A stretch of DNA of 64,000 nucleotides from Mesodorylaimus sp. YZB2_4 (lineage: Eukaryota > Nematoda > Enoplea > Dorylaimida > Dorylaimidae), in contig JASANH010001344.1 of the NCBI GenBank assembly GCA_030248295.1, positions 62,001 through 126,000 on the forward strand, written 5' to 3'. This document shows, piece after piece, positions 16,301 through 27,290 of the stretch (position 1 is its first letter; the number at the start of each line of letters is the position of its first letter). The notes beneath the pieces are model-generated. The model did not search any database and was not told the DNA's origin. It worked only from the letters and a program-made list of their open reading frames with translations. The position numbers and the translations under genes are program-made.

Positions 16301-18760
16301 AACCTTGCAAGGGGGAATGGTTTCCTGCTGACATAGCCTTGACGTGGCTTATGTATGCGGCTAATAGGATGAGGTGTGCTGGTTCTCGTAACCCAAATTC
16401 AGGATTCGAATCTGAACGTCATCTTGACCAAAATTTCCAGAAACCTTGGTATAAGAACTATCGCGGTACCATCATTCAATGTGGCCCGCAGAGATATCTT
16501 GATTATGGCGAAATCGCGGTTTTGGACAACGAAACGTTGGAAATCACTGAATTGCCGCACGATGAAGCCACTCAAGCGTACAAAGAAAGCGTTTTGGAGC
16601 CGTTGTTGAATGGAAACGCGGAAAAACAACAGCCGGCGATGATTACGTAAGAAATTGCCGTCTTCTTCGACTGATATTGTGATTCTGAGGTCTTCTGTTT
16701 TAGGGACTATCGAGAATACCATACTGATCGGACAGTACGATTCGTTGTGAAAATGGCGGCTGACAAGTTGGAACAACATCGTGCTAATGGTGGTTTGCAT
16801 AAATTGTTCAAATTGCAATCGACGATTACTTTGACATCCATGGTAAGTCCATGTTCGAGAGTGTACTTTGCTTTGCAAAATTCTCCCGCTACATTATTCT
16901 TTAAATTAGGCTTCTCAAGCAAGGGAGTTCCCTCCCCAACCATGCCTGGTGGATGAGGCTAGTGTCATCATTCTGCTTTTTACTTTAGGTGCTGTTCACC
17001 GCTGACGGTTGTCTAAAGAAATTCGAGAACGTGGAAGATATTTTGAAAGAATTCTACACGGTTCGCTTGGGATTGTACGAGAAACGCAAAGCTTATTTGG
17101 ACGGATTATTGCAAGCAGAAGCGAGTCGATTGAGCAATCAAGCCCGTTTCATTCTGGAGAAAATCGATGATAAAATAATTATGGAGAAGAAAAAGAAACG
17201 TGAAATCGTGGAGCAATTGATCGCTCGCAAATACGACCCTGATCCTGTAAAAATATGGAAGGAGGAGCAGAAGAAGAAGGTAAGACAGCTGAGAATATGA
17301 TTTGCTGATGGCGGGGCGGGGATTCTGGACAGATTTCATACGACACATCGATTTTAGGAGAGTCGGATGGGAAATGACGATGAGGAAAACACTGCGGAGG
17401 GAGAAAGTGCCGACGAAGGAGAAGCAGATGGTGCGAACGTTCAGTTGGTGAATTACAATTATTTGGTGACCATGCAATTGATTAAGTTATCCGAGGAGGA
17501 AGTGGCCAAGTTATTGCAAGAGCGGGACAAGAAGTACGAGGAACTGAATATTTTGCGTGCTAAGACGCCCAAGGATTTGTGGTTGGCCGATTTGGAAGCC
17601 TTTATGGAAGCGCTAGATAAGCACGAAGACAAGGAGAAAGAACAGGCAGCCGCGGCTCCCCAAGTAAGCGTGGCGACTGGTGGAAAAGCTAGTGGAAAGG
17701 GCAAGGACACGGCACCGAAGAGGGCGAAGAAACAACAAACGCAAGCTGTCGAAACTTTGCCCGCGCAAGATGGAGAACGAGTAGAGCCAGTGGTAGATTT
17801 GGCCACGAAGGAAAAGTATGAGAAAGCAGACAAGGCAAAGGAGAATAAGGCTACTGGTGCGACGAAGCGAGGAAAGGTGAGTAATTGAATTAGGGGCCTG
17901 GTAGTATGAAAAGAAGTGTTTATTATCAGTTTGATGAAGCAGTCAGTCAGAAAGAACTAATCTATTTTTTAGAGGAAATCGGATGACCTGGAAAGCAGCG
18001 GGCTGGCTAAGCGTGTCAAGAAGCGCATGAGCGATGAACCGAAGCCAGTAGCGGATGACAAAGGTAAGGGGTTGGAGCTGTCTGGGTATAGGATTATCCG
18101 ACTGATTGAGTCAGTCCGCGGTGGGACTCTTTTCTTCTGCATCAAACGAGTGGCATGTGCCTTATTTATGCTATCTCTTGGCACCCATGTGAAAATAGTA
18201 ACGTCTTGCCTAATGACAAAAACAAGCTTTCTTGGAAATGAATCTTTGATTCTTGCATACTCATCTCCATACGTACTGTATAGTACATACCCGTACTGTA
18301 GATACTCCGCTGTGGTCACTCTTTCATGCATGGCTAACAATTGCAAAGGGGTCGTCATTTTTCAGGTATCAAGCGTTTTCTCACGGCAAAGACACAAAAC
18401 GAGGATAAACCTAATGCGGCTAAAAAGCAAAAACGTGCTCCTAAAGCGAAACAGCCGAAATCTGACGATGAGGATGAAAGTGAGGAGGAAGTGGTTTTGG
18501 ATGACTCAGATTCGGAGGCTTCGTTCAAACCATCGCCGCCCAAAAAAGCCAAGATGACTGAAAAACCAGTCGCTGCGAAGAAGAAACCGGCCAAGAAAAC
18601 AAAAGGCAATATGTCGGATTCAGGAGACGATTTCTTTATCGAGGATGATTCGGATAAAGGCGAAAGTGGCGATGATGAATCAAAAGCTGTTGCGTCGCGT
18701 CCAGCTCGTGCTCGTAAGCAAGTGGTGTACAATATCGATGACGATGAGGATGATGAGTGA
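10350..18760 (+). CDS. TOP2: DNA topoisomerase II
   Basis: The enzyme passes one DNA duplex through another using ATP, in replication, transcription and chromosome segregation. Twenty exons: 10350-10661, 11955-12112, 12615-12760, 12813-12910, 12969-13181, 13240-13416, 13494-13598, 13650-13844, 14236-14475, 14536-14661, 14718-14937, 15126-15328, 15447-15832, 15978-16209, 16441-16646, 16704-16842, 16989-17279, 17358-17876, 17973-18063, 18366-18760. All phases agree: 1483 aa, normal for the family. Visible motifs in order: GHKL ATPase EIVVNAADNK, NNGRGIPV and GGLNGFGAKL; the QTK loop in DSQTKENMTL; TOPRIM EGDSAKSLAVAGL and DQDGSHIKGL; the active-site Tyr in ASPRYIFTML. The C-terminal domain is Lys/Asp/Glu-rich and ends RARKQVVYN plus acidic residues. 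The start is the first ATG; no upstream in-frame ATG was seen. Confidence 0.97.
11074..11194. repeat. Degenerate tandem repeat in TOP2 intron 1
   Basis: About eight units of 14-16 bp, each starting TTGCGCC or a close variant followed by a T-rich or mixed tail, for example TTGCGCCGTTTTAC and TTGCGCCGTTTTGTG. The array sits in the 1293-bp intron 10662-11954. Confidence 0.75.
11298..11346. repeat. Inverted repeat in TOP2 intron 1
   Basis: Arms 11298-11308 (TGGGGAGGACG) and 11336-11346 are exact reverse complements separated by 27 bases. Nearby sequence is rich in GATCCGAT and CGGATTGGATC stretches, probably the remains of an inverted-repeat element. Confidence 0.6.
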
Positions 18761-19091
18761 GCGGGGACTTGGGAGTTGGTTTTTACGTTTTTCGTTTTCT
18801 TGGTTTTATTTTCTGTAAACAAGCGGCTCTTATTAGATTCGCTTTTTTCCTGTTCATAATTGCGGGACTTTGAGGTTTTTCATAACAACGCCTCTGATTT
18901 TCTGATTGTGTCACGAACGATGTGGAAAACGGCTGTATGGTTTAGGCGTTGTGATAAGGCGGGGTGCAAGCAATGGATGATTGGGAGGTGGGTACAGGCA
19001 CTGTAGGGTGGGGGTGACCCACATTCGTCTGAGGTCAGTGGGGCACACTGTACATATAAGGGAGAACAGACCATAGCTGACAATCACTTGG
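18761..19091. other. Short gap between convergent genes
   Basis: TOP2 (plus) and DEG/ENaC copy 1 (minus) end toward each other, with 331 bases between stop codons. Both 3' ends must be here. I see no canonical AATAAA for TOP2. Confidence 0.5.
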
Positions 19092-21954
19092 TCACTTCTT
19101 ATCATTTATCGATCGGCGGTATGCTTGGGCTTCGTTCACAAAGAACACGTCCTTCGGTGGCGGGACTCGAACTGAATTCATGGCCAGCCCCTCTTCCTGC
19201 CTTTTAATCCTGCGGCCGACCAGGCGAGTGCGGCATAAATCGATGGCCAGGAAGAAGAGTTGGATGAGGGAGATGATGCTGGCCCCGATCCACAGTCCCA
19301 GCTGGCCGCCGATGTTGGCCACGAACGTGTCGAAGGTCATCGATTCGGATTGTTCGACTAAAGTGTAGCGCAGATCCCCGAATGCTATGCGAACTATGGC
19401 CATGTCCTTTTGACGACGATGCACTTCTTGCTGGTATGTGAAAAATATTTGACTTTTTTCTTCCCATTCCGCCATTGCCGCCTAAATAGGAATCTGATCG
19501 ATTGAATCGATCAATCGGTGCGATCGGATTGATTAATGGATCGATGATCTCACCTGATATCGATTGATTGCATCAGTTTGATTGCTTGAAGTATCGTTCT
19601 GATTAGCGTCATTGATCGGGTCAGTATCGCTGGTGTCATCTGGATAATAAACCCATGGTGGCTGTGGTTGGGGACCAGGGTACATCGCTGCGAGAAAAGA
19701 GATCAGGGTGATTATTGGGTCGGAAATCAATGGACAACATCGACTCACAGTAATCGACTTCTCCCCTCTGATCATTGAGGGGCAGGGAAGTGGATCGATA
19801 ACTGATTTCCCACCCGGTGCAGGGGGTCCGACAGTGGTCCCTGATGCACTTGCTGATGTTCTCCCGCTGCCTCTTCTCCACATCGTCATAGAAACACTCT
19901 ACAGTCTTGTTGATTGAGCACACTCGATCGATCAGGTGGGCGGGAAAATCACGGTGATCGATAGGTAGCAGACATTGGCATTCGGCCATGACCACGTCCT
20001 GCACACACTCCAGGCGACAGGCCGTTTGAGAATAGGGCAATGTGGAGTACCGGAATTGCATCGATTGATCATCCCGTTCTCGGCATTTCTGAGTCACGAG
20101 TCCAGTATCGACGCTGATCAATCGATAATTGGTTGCTGATAAGGAGATATCGGTCACGTAGCCCGGACTGGCGTACACTCCACTGCTCTTGTCCATACTC
20201 GCATCGAACGCGTCGTCGTAGCTGGCCACCAAACGGACCCCGTCCATGATGGGTCGGAACGAGGGCGGGTACAGGTCGCGATGGATGTCCAGTGCCAGCG
20301 AGAGGCCGTGTCCCCGCGAGGTCTGATTGAACATGCGCTTGCCAGGGAACAAAAAGCATCGGCCGTAGTCGGGATCAAATCGATCGATAAAAATCGATTT
20401 TTTGCAAGAATCGATCGATGATTGACCGAAAGAGCAATCGATTATGAATTCGGATTTATCGTAACCAATCAGACGAAACAACTCTTCTGCTGTTTCTGGA
20501 GGAGGTGGTGGCGGTGGTGGTGATGCAAGTGTCGTTGTCGTTTTAGTACCTCCAGAACCGCCTACACCAGGTGCCATGGGCGGTGGTGGCGGCGGAATGT
20601 TTTGATTTCGAGTGTCTGAATTTGTGGTCAATCGATTGAGGACGCCTGATGCATTCTGAAAATGAGCATACCTGTAATTTACTTCTCGTGGTTTTATCAA
20701 CCGTAAAAGATTTAGCATGGTTGACCAAACCATGTGAGCCCATCGTCCGGTGATCTAAATTTAGGCCCTGTCCGTAAATACATTTTAATTAATTGCCAAG
20801 TTTTATTTATCTCGGCGAGGCCATGTAGGTGGATGACGCAGAGTTCCCTGCAGCCTTGCTGGCCGTGCTGTAGTCATGGGGTCGTGTGGGTGCATCCCTG
20901 TAACCAAGGAATACCCGTCTCGAAAGCATGTTGCTCAGGCGAGTGAGAAAGTGTAAACACGAGTCATCATGTCCCGATATGGCGAGGTTGCAAATTTTGA
21001 ATTAGTTTTGTCTTATATAACCGAAGGAGGCTTCATTGAAATCTAAGACAAACTAAATGGATGAAATTAAGTAATTTGGATTGGATTGGATTAAAAATTA
21101 GGGGTCACATTTTAGAATCTAAGGTGTGACTGTAAAAGTAGAGGGCCTGTGTGTAGAAGAAATATCGACCTCAATCGTATACGTACTACGCACAGCACCC
21201 TCAAACGGGGCGGATTATCAAAATCTATCTTGCGGTTCTCAAGGGACTCTGAAAAAACCCTGCTGAGTAAGACCTTGTTTTCAAACAAAGCGCTGCACTT
21301 GTAGAGCGGCGAGAACGACCTTCAAACATTAATCCAATTGCTGCTACTTGATCTTGCTAACAGGATGACTGGGGAAAAACTTTCTGATTTTATAACCTGT
21401 AATCCAGTGCACTTGGACCACTGTAGATTGGAAAGGAGAAGTAATAATGCACAAAGCCCCATTATGGTCGTCATGTCTTACCATGAGATCACGGCGTGAC
21501 TGACCACACACAAAATAAAAAAGGGTTGGATGGAGCGCTATGGGATCGAACCCTCCCCACTTACCCTCTGCTGCCCAGCGGTCAAGAACAATTTGGCCAC
21601 TTGGACATACTCCAGGGTCAACGCCCGTCGATTATCGATTGAATTTATGGGGCAGATATAAATGTCAGGGAACGGGATACTCTCTCGGACCATAATCTTG
21701 GTCGAGGTCACGATCGGGCTTTGACGATAAGTCTGCACAGCCGCCACACACTCGTAGATGCCGACCCCGAAGGCCCCGATCAACAGCAGGCCCCAGATCA
21801 CTTTCATCGATCGATTATCGGCCGATTTGAATTCGATCACTCCATCCACGCACAATCGCCCGATACGCTCATCGAGCCAGCTCGACCGGTCCATCTTGGC
21901 AGTGGCTGGCTCACGGAGCGATTGCTCTGGTTTGACTCTCCAAGTACTAGCCAT
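19092..21954 (-). CDS. DEG/ENaC (amiloride-sensitive) sodium channel, copy 1
   Basis: Members of this family form trimeric cation channels with two membrane helices, gated by peptides, protons or force. Exons on the minus strand: 21954-21565, 20655-19749, 19687-19554, 19481-19092; phases agree, 606 aa. Exon 1 gives the cytoplasmic N-terminus, TM1 (near residues 50-72) and FPDIYICP, matching the post-TM1 family motif. Exon 2 has a Pro-rich stretch, then the Cys-rich extracellular domain with RLECVQDVVMAECQCLLP. Exon 3 encodes a Pro/Asn-rich linker with no family match. Exon 4 gives the pre-TM2 segment and TM2, with the selectivity signature Gly-Ala-Ser in GLWIGASIISL. A near-identical paralog lies at 27291-29851, except for exon 3 and both ends. 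The last codons differ: copy 1 reads through a codon (CGA) that is TGA in copy 2, adding seven residues. Gating stimulus cannot be read from sequence. Confidence 0.92.
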
Positions 21955-22005
21955 GATGGGAATGATGGACTACTTCAACTGCCAGGTTACCATGCAAGTT
22001 GGTCG

Positions 22006-22060
22006 TGTTACTAGGCGTGCCGAATAAATAGATATTCCACGAGGCCCATTAGTGAAATGA
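22006..22060 (-). promoter_or_regulatory. Conserved upstream block of DEG/ENaC copy 1, possible promoter
   Basis: Lies 52-106 bases upstream of the start codon and is mirrored at the same distance in copy 2 (29921-29976), both containing GCGTGCCGAATAAA. On the coding strand this gives an A/T box like TCTATTTATTC. It could be a core promoter or simply what is left of the duplication. Confidence 0.4.
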
Positions 22061-23045
22061 ACATGTTCAATTAATTAAAACATGACATTTTATTATTACA
22101 CGGTGAACGCACTGGCAGAAATATAGATAATTGGCGTGGCCAGTAAGGTAGGCAGGTATTGAATAAGAGATCACGAACCTCTGAGCATGGCTTATGAGAA
22201 TAAAATGAGCTAAAAACACCTAAAACCACTGGCATCCTACGTGACTGAGTCCATTAGCTCAGGCACTGGGGCTTCCAGTGGGCCTCACCAACGAATCTGC
22301 GCTTCATACAGCTCCCCAGCCAATCAGTCACAAAGTGTGGATGGCGCAGTTGGGCCTAGTAGCGCCTCGTCCCCACACCCAGTCTCATTGTTTTGGCCGC
22401 TTGGTTTGAGTGTTATAGCAAAAATGAGCCCAGTTTTTGCGGGATTTTTACTTTAGCACCCTCATGTTACTTAGCATTTTGAGTTGGCGTCCTCTGGTTG
22501 CCTCATTGAGGAACCGAGTTTGGACAATTTGGACTCCTCGACGTTCTTGCACGGCCCGTTCTGATTTGTTGGACGGCCTTGTTCATTGGACGACTGCACG
22601 GCATGATTTTTTGGAGCTTCTAGTATATTTGGCCGGTTTGTGCCCATAGACCCACAATGAGACAAAAACTATAAGGAGGATGAATTTCCACTCAGGCAGA
22701 GCGACAGAGCACACGTTGTTAGTGCTCGGCGTTGTGCGATCGGAATAGGCAGTCTCTCGTCGATTCGAGCTCGCGACCCTTCAATCTGCACCAAAGTTTT
22801 AGAGGCCACATCGATCTTGTAGTTTCTGAGACATTGACCGTGATTGTTGTTGCTCTTTTTTTATTCTGTGTCCTCTCCCTTATGAGTGCGCTGATTAGTG
22901 TTAGGGATGAGAGTAAATAGCAATAGCAAGCTCTGATCGTGAGCTCGTGTGTTTTGGTGGATGGCCAGGCTAAAAGAAGTAAAGGACGACAAGACTAGTG
23001 CTCCAATGACCTGGGTTTTTCACTGTCTGACCTGACCCTGGCCTT

Positions 23046-23113
23046 GACCAGCCCCTCAACAAACTTGCTGAGTCGGAGCCTGACATTGAACAGCCCCTCA
23101 ACAAACTTTCTGA
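23046..23113. repeat. Two-unit direct repeat, 42-bp spacing
   Basis: The 26-bp stretches starting at 23046 and 23088 differ at two positions and share CAGCCCCTCAACAAACTT. A weaker third unit may follow near 23150. No gene nearby. Confidence 0.65.
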
Positions 23114-24692
23114 ACTGACCTGCGAGGACTTGTAAATTTTCTGGCTCTGACTCTGACATTAATCAGACCAAAAAATGATGCTTATGATCGGCACCAGCAA
23201 CAAAGCTTCTCTCTGTGTTTGCAATTTTTCCAAGAAATTTTACTACAGCTTACAATATCCTGGCATTTCGTGAAATTTAACGTGCAGCCCAAGAAACGGA
23301 GTTTTTCATCAATCTCAAAAAGATATGCAAAGCTGCTTTTGATAGTTTAAGGAAAATTAGAGGAAATCCTATAGAAAATCAAAAATAGATCTCATTTATT
23401 ATAACATCAATTCCTGTTCCAACTGCCTGCCCGCCCCATCATCTAGTGCTTTTCCCACCAATCGCAATGCTGGCTTCCGTACAAAGGCGTCTTACCAGGC
23501 TGGAAGTGGCTGGTACAGCCAGAATACCTTGCGCCAATAAAGCCAGGTTTGGATATGAAGAAATGGGAAGAGATAGGGATGGCTAGGCCACTCCAAGGGT
23601 ATGCAAGCGAGCACTACGTTGGCACACAGTAGTCCATGCAGCTGAGCTAGTAGGTTACTGTACGAGCAAGATAACTGCAATAGCACAAGACTCACAATCA
23701 GCAGGGGCCAGTTTCACAGTGCGATCCTAATTTTAAGACGGGAGCGAATTCAGGCCACTGTTTAGGACAGCAACTTGGGACAACGCTGAGACACTGATTC
23801 AGGGCGTGTCACAGAGGTGCCTTATCCATAGATTTAGGCGTCCCCTAAGTCATGTCACATCTTGTTTCACAGTGAAAAGGATGACCAAATTTTTAGCAGA
23901 CCTCAAAATTCAACGCTGGAAACACATACTGTACGTGTAAGCTGGGCACTTATTACTGGTCGAAGTTTGCTGTGCGATTGTATCTGAATTATTTTACTCA
24001 GTCACGAGGACGCCTTGGCTAAGGCAGGCTGGTCCACATTACAGTATATGAGCTCTGTGAACGTGCCAAATCGGGTTTATTTTGTGAGCTTTACTATGGG
24101 TTTTATTATTTGGGAATCCTCGTTTTATACACAAAATCTGATCTCTATGTTAGTGGGCGGCTCTGTGTACCACATTATTTGGTTTTTCCAGGTCATAATT
24201 TTGAGTCCACAAACAGAGTTTTTTGTTTTCTGCGACAGTTTTACGGGATTCCGTACCGTGGGATCATGCTTGCTAGTAACTTTATCACGCGTATAAGTTT
24301 TGATTAATTTTAAGTGTGTCTCTCGCCCCTGTCAAGTGCATGGGCCGGGAGTAAAATGATAACGATGGGATTCTGTCGTCCCTTTTTGGCCTCAATGGCT
24401 AAATAGGTACATTTTCTCTAGGTACGATCTTTGACAGCGAGAATACGACGTCCTTCATTCTATATGCCAATTCAATTTTTATGCTCAAAATTATTAAATG
24501 ATATCAATAAGCTTCATGGTTTTATCAGTCCGCTTCCCTGAGCACTCTGAGTTTGCACTAATATACTGTATGCAGGAAGGCACTATGTTATGGCAAAGTC
24601 TGAAATGAGATCAATATTGCGATATCATGGGGAGGGGGCTTTCCATGAGAACCCTGCAGGTGGATCCGACCAACTAGTAAAGCAGTATATCA

Positions 24693-24830
24693 GATTCGGG
24701 AAACGACTTCTTTATCGAGGGCTAGTCGGAAAAAGACGAGAGCGGTGATAATGAACGAACAGCTGCTGCGTCCTGCTATTGCATCGCGCTGTTAGCAAAT
24801 GGTGTACAATCGACGACGGTGAGGATGATG
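24693..24830 (+). pseudogene. Fragment of the TOP2 last exon
   Basis: Matches the 3' coding end of TOP2 (about 18617-18756) over its whole length. It keeps GA(T/C)TTCTTTATCGAGG and GTGGTGTACAAT-like blocks in the same order, with scattered substitutions and several stop codons in the ancestral frame. It has no promoter or start and cannot make a TOP2 domain. It lies about 6 kb from its source, in the same orientation. Confidence 0.8.
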
Positions 24831-24933
24831 GTCCCGCGTCCAATATTCTTACAAGGTCAGCAGCATCGTTGCGAATGTTGTAAAGTATCTTGGGTACTAC
24901 TAGCATCGAACTTACAGTCCACTGAGCACTGCA

Positions 24934-25119
24934 GAATTGTATCGAAAAGACCGAGATCAATCATGGGCGGTGCCAGACGCCGTTTTGGAAAATCATCACG
25001 CATGGTTCAAATTATCCACTCGCAATGTATTCTACCATACTTGGACTATGGATTTATTGCTTGGTCGCCAATTCAAAAGTTTTTTAAGTGACTTGCCGTT
25101 CGTCTCACCGTATTGGTAG
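24934..25119 (+). other. Unidentified open frame, possibly a captured exon
   Basis: An AG-bounded open stretch of about 60 codons contains VLENHHAWFKL and FYHTWTMDLLLG, with codon choice like the real genes here. It follows the TOP2 fragment directly. I do not recognise the family. It could be a piece of another gene carried by the same event, or chance. Confidence 0.3.
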
Positions 25120-26235
25120 CAGTAGGGTTCGATCCCTGGCGATGGAGGTCGGTTTGAGAGCCGTAAACCCTCGTAGTATCCTAGGTTGCCCCGAGTGGTT
25201 GCACCGAGTGGAGACGTAGTATCCTAGGTTGCCGTATGTCCAGGGTTGCCGACTAATGTATAGGAAGGATACGGGAGAGGTCAAACCTGTCCTAGGTCGC
25301 CGAACACTGATCATAACATCACCTCGCTGCCACCCGCCGCCACGCCTTCAACACGTGACCATGCATACCCCCGTGCTATACCACATGCGCGCGGGCGGTG
25401 CGAAAATGTCTGATCTGTACTTTCCACAGGCCACACACACAAAACATACGCACCCCACCCCTCGTCTATACTTTTGTACTCTATTCCTAAGGTAACGATA
25501 AGGCACCAAAGCCATTCATGACTGGAGCTCACGCTCGAGTTTGCAAGAATCGCGGGGTGCGTTTCTTGCAGACAATGCAAGAATGTGTCGATGGCTAGGT
25601 GAAGTTTTCCGAATTCTTGGTTCATTCTGTTATTCCAGCCCTCTGCATGGTTGTTCGTCCTTGGAACCAGCCTGCCTACCCACCACGATACAATAAAAAT
25701 TGATGGGGTTCAAATAAAAATGATTAGCCTCAGTTCGACTTTTGCAAACGAGCATGTTAAAATTTCCGTGAATTGTGTTCATCTTTCGAGAACCCTTTCC
25801 GCAACAAAGTCCGTAAAATTTTCTAAAGAAAAGCAACGCGGCGCCTCTGTCACATCGTATGTAGTACAATGCGCACAGTTTCCGATAAACTTTCAGAACA
25901 GAAAATGTACTTGCGCATCATATTTTGTATACTGTAGATGACCATTGGTCGGCAACATAGGACGGCTTTGACCCTTGCCGTATCCTTAAACATTAGTCGG
26001 CAACCCTGGATGGTCGGCAACCTAGAGCATATTCAGTGGTGAGACGGAAGCAAAACGAGCCGACAGTCTCGGCTGTCCAACACCGACAGGTTTCACAGCC
26101 CACCCGCCGGGTTTCCAGTCCAGGATGTCCCCGTGGACGCTACTGTGTGTGCTGATCCCGCACAGCCTTGCTTATAAGGTTTGACTGCTGGCCGGCCGGA
26201 AGCAAAACTGGCTACGCCACAAAAAATTTTAAAAA
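25100..26235 (+). mobile_element. SINE family A split by a foldback element
   Basis: The left piece (about 25100-25171) holds the SINE A B-box region GTTCGATCCCTGG and following GAGGTCGGTTTGAGAGCC. The right piece (about 26036-26235) resumes with GAGACGGAAGC, the GACAGTCTCGGCTGT block, TTATAAGGTTTGACTGC and the A-rich tail. Between them lies an inverted-repeat element, so the SINE was there first. Confidence 0.7.
25172..26035. mobile_element. Foldback element with long imperfect inverted ends
   Basis: The left end (25172-25310) has CCTAGGTTGCC twice, then GTTGCCGACTAATGTATAG and GGATACGGGAGAGGTC. The right end (about 25945-26035) gives these in reverse complement and reverse order: GACCCTTGCCGTATCC, then CATTAGTCGGCAACCC, then CGGCAACCTAG. 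The 19-bp repeat CGTAGTATCCTAGGTTGCC occurs at 25172 and 25214. No transposase is evident in the 600-bp middle, so it is probably non-autonomous. Confidence 0.7.
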
Positions 26236-27290
26236 TATGCAGCTTTATCGGCCTACTTAACAAAAGCGTCGAAGGATCTTTTCATTCAAGGATCTTTTAT
26301 TCTAAAAAATCTACAGCGGCTATACGGCCTATCCGAATCGTCATCTTCAGCATCAATCAGATACTGGTCAGCGCAGAAGTGCGAGGACCGTCATGGTGCC
26401 GCAATTTTTCTGTTTGTGTCGCAAACGACGAGAATAGTTTTGAGCACTGTACTGTATAGTGTAGGGACAGCGTGGGCGCCTGTCGGTGGACGAGTCATAG
26501 ATGAGAATCAGCTGTCCGATGAGGTGTAGATAATAGAAGGATTTTTGCAAAGTCGAGTTCTTAAAAAAAGAATGAAAATCTTAAGAAAAATGTAGAGAGT
26601 TGGTTCTGAGGTTTCAAAGTTTGAGCCACGCGCTCCACCACACTGGAAATCAATAAACCACTTGAAATCGATCATTGAGCTGGGATGGCGGGGAAAACTT
26701 ACGGCGAAATCAGTTTGTCTGAAATTTTGTAAAAATCAGATATTGTCGTTTTGTACTTTTTGTTTGAACAGTTTCGATGGGTGCTCGATGAGCATGAAAA
26801 GACATTACGATGCGTACGTTCGTTCTAGTTCTTCGACTACTTCTACTGTAGTTTCTTTTTCGTAAACACATAAACGTGCACTCATCTAGCAAAAGAAAAA
26901 AAGGTGAAGTGAAAGAGGAATGTCATTCCGAACTTATCCTGGAAATCGAGTCACGATATCTCGCATGTCAGATAAAGAGGCCATCGCACAGCGAAGGACT
27001 CCATATGGCGAATATGAAAAACCTTGCCTAAACCTTCAGCGAATTCAGCCTTCTTGTACGGACACTGGACGTATCACCCGTTCGATGGACCAAGATATTA
27101 TACGACAAATCATGAATTTGCTAAACTGGAATAGCTTTAAGTGCTTTCTACAATAATAAAAAAGTGAAACCGCGGCATCAGCATATGATACATTGAAATC
27201 CAAAAAATATAATCGCTCAGACCTTAGTTGACAGACTGATACTACGTCCTGTCCGCTACTCTGGGGATATCACTTCTTATCACTAATCGA

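Larger units (their letters stand above)
21955..27290. other. Region between the two DEG/ENaC copies
   Basis: I recognise no complete gene in these 5.3 kb. It holds the upstream block shared by the channel copies (22006-22060), a short direct repeat (23046-23113), a TOP2 last-exon fragment (24693-24830), an unidentified open frame (24934-25119) and a foldback element lying inside a SINE (25100-26235). The part from 22100 to 24690 shows nothing clear. Confidence 0.5.

Noticed and set aside
17459-18822. Minus-strand Ser-rich frames over the TOP2 tail
   Set aside because: Antisense of Lys/Asp/Glu-rich coding sequence gives Ser/Phe-rich open frames; not independent genes.
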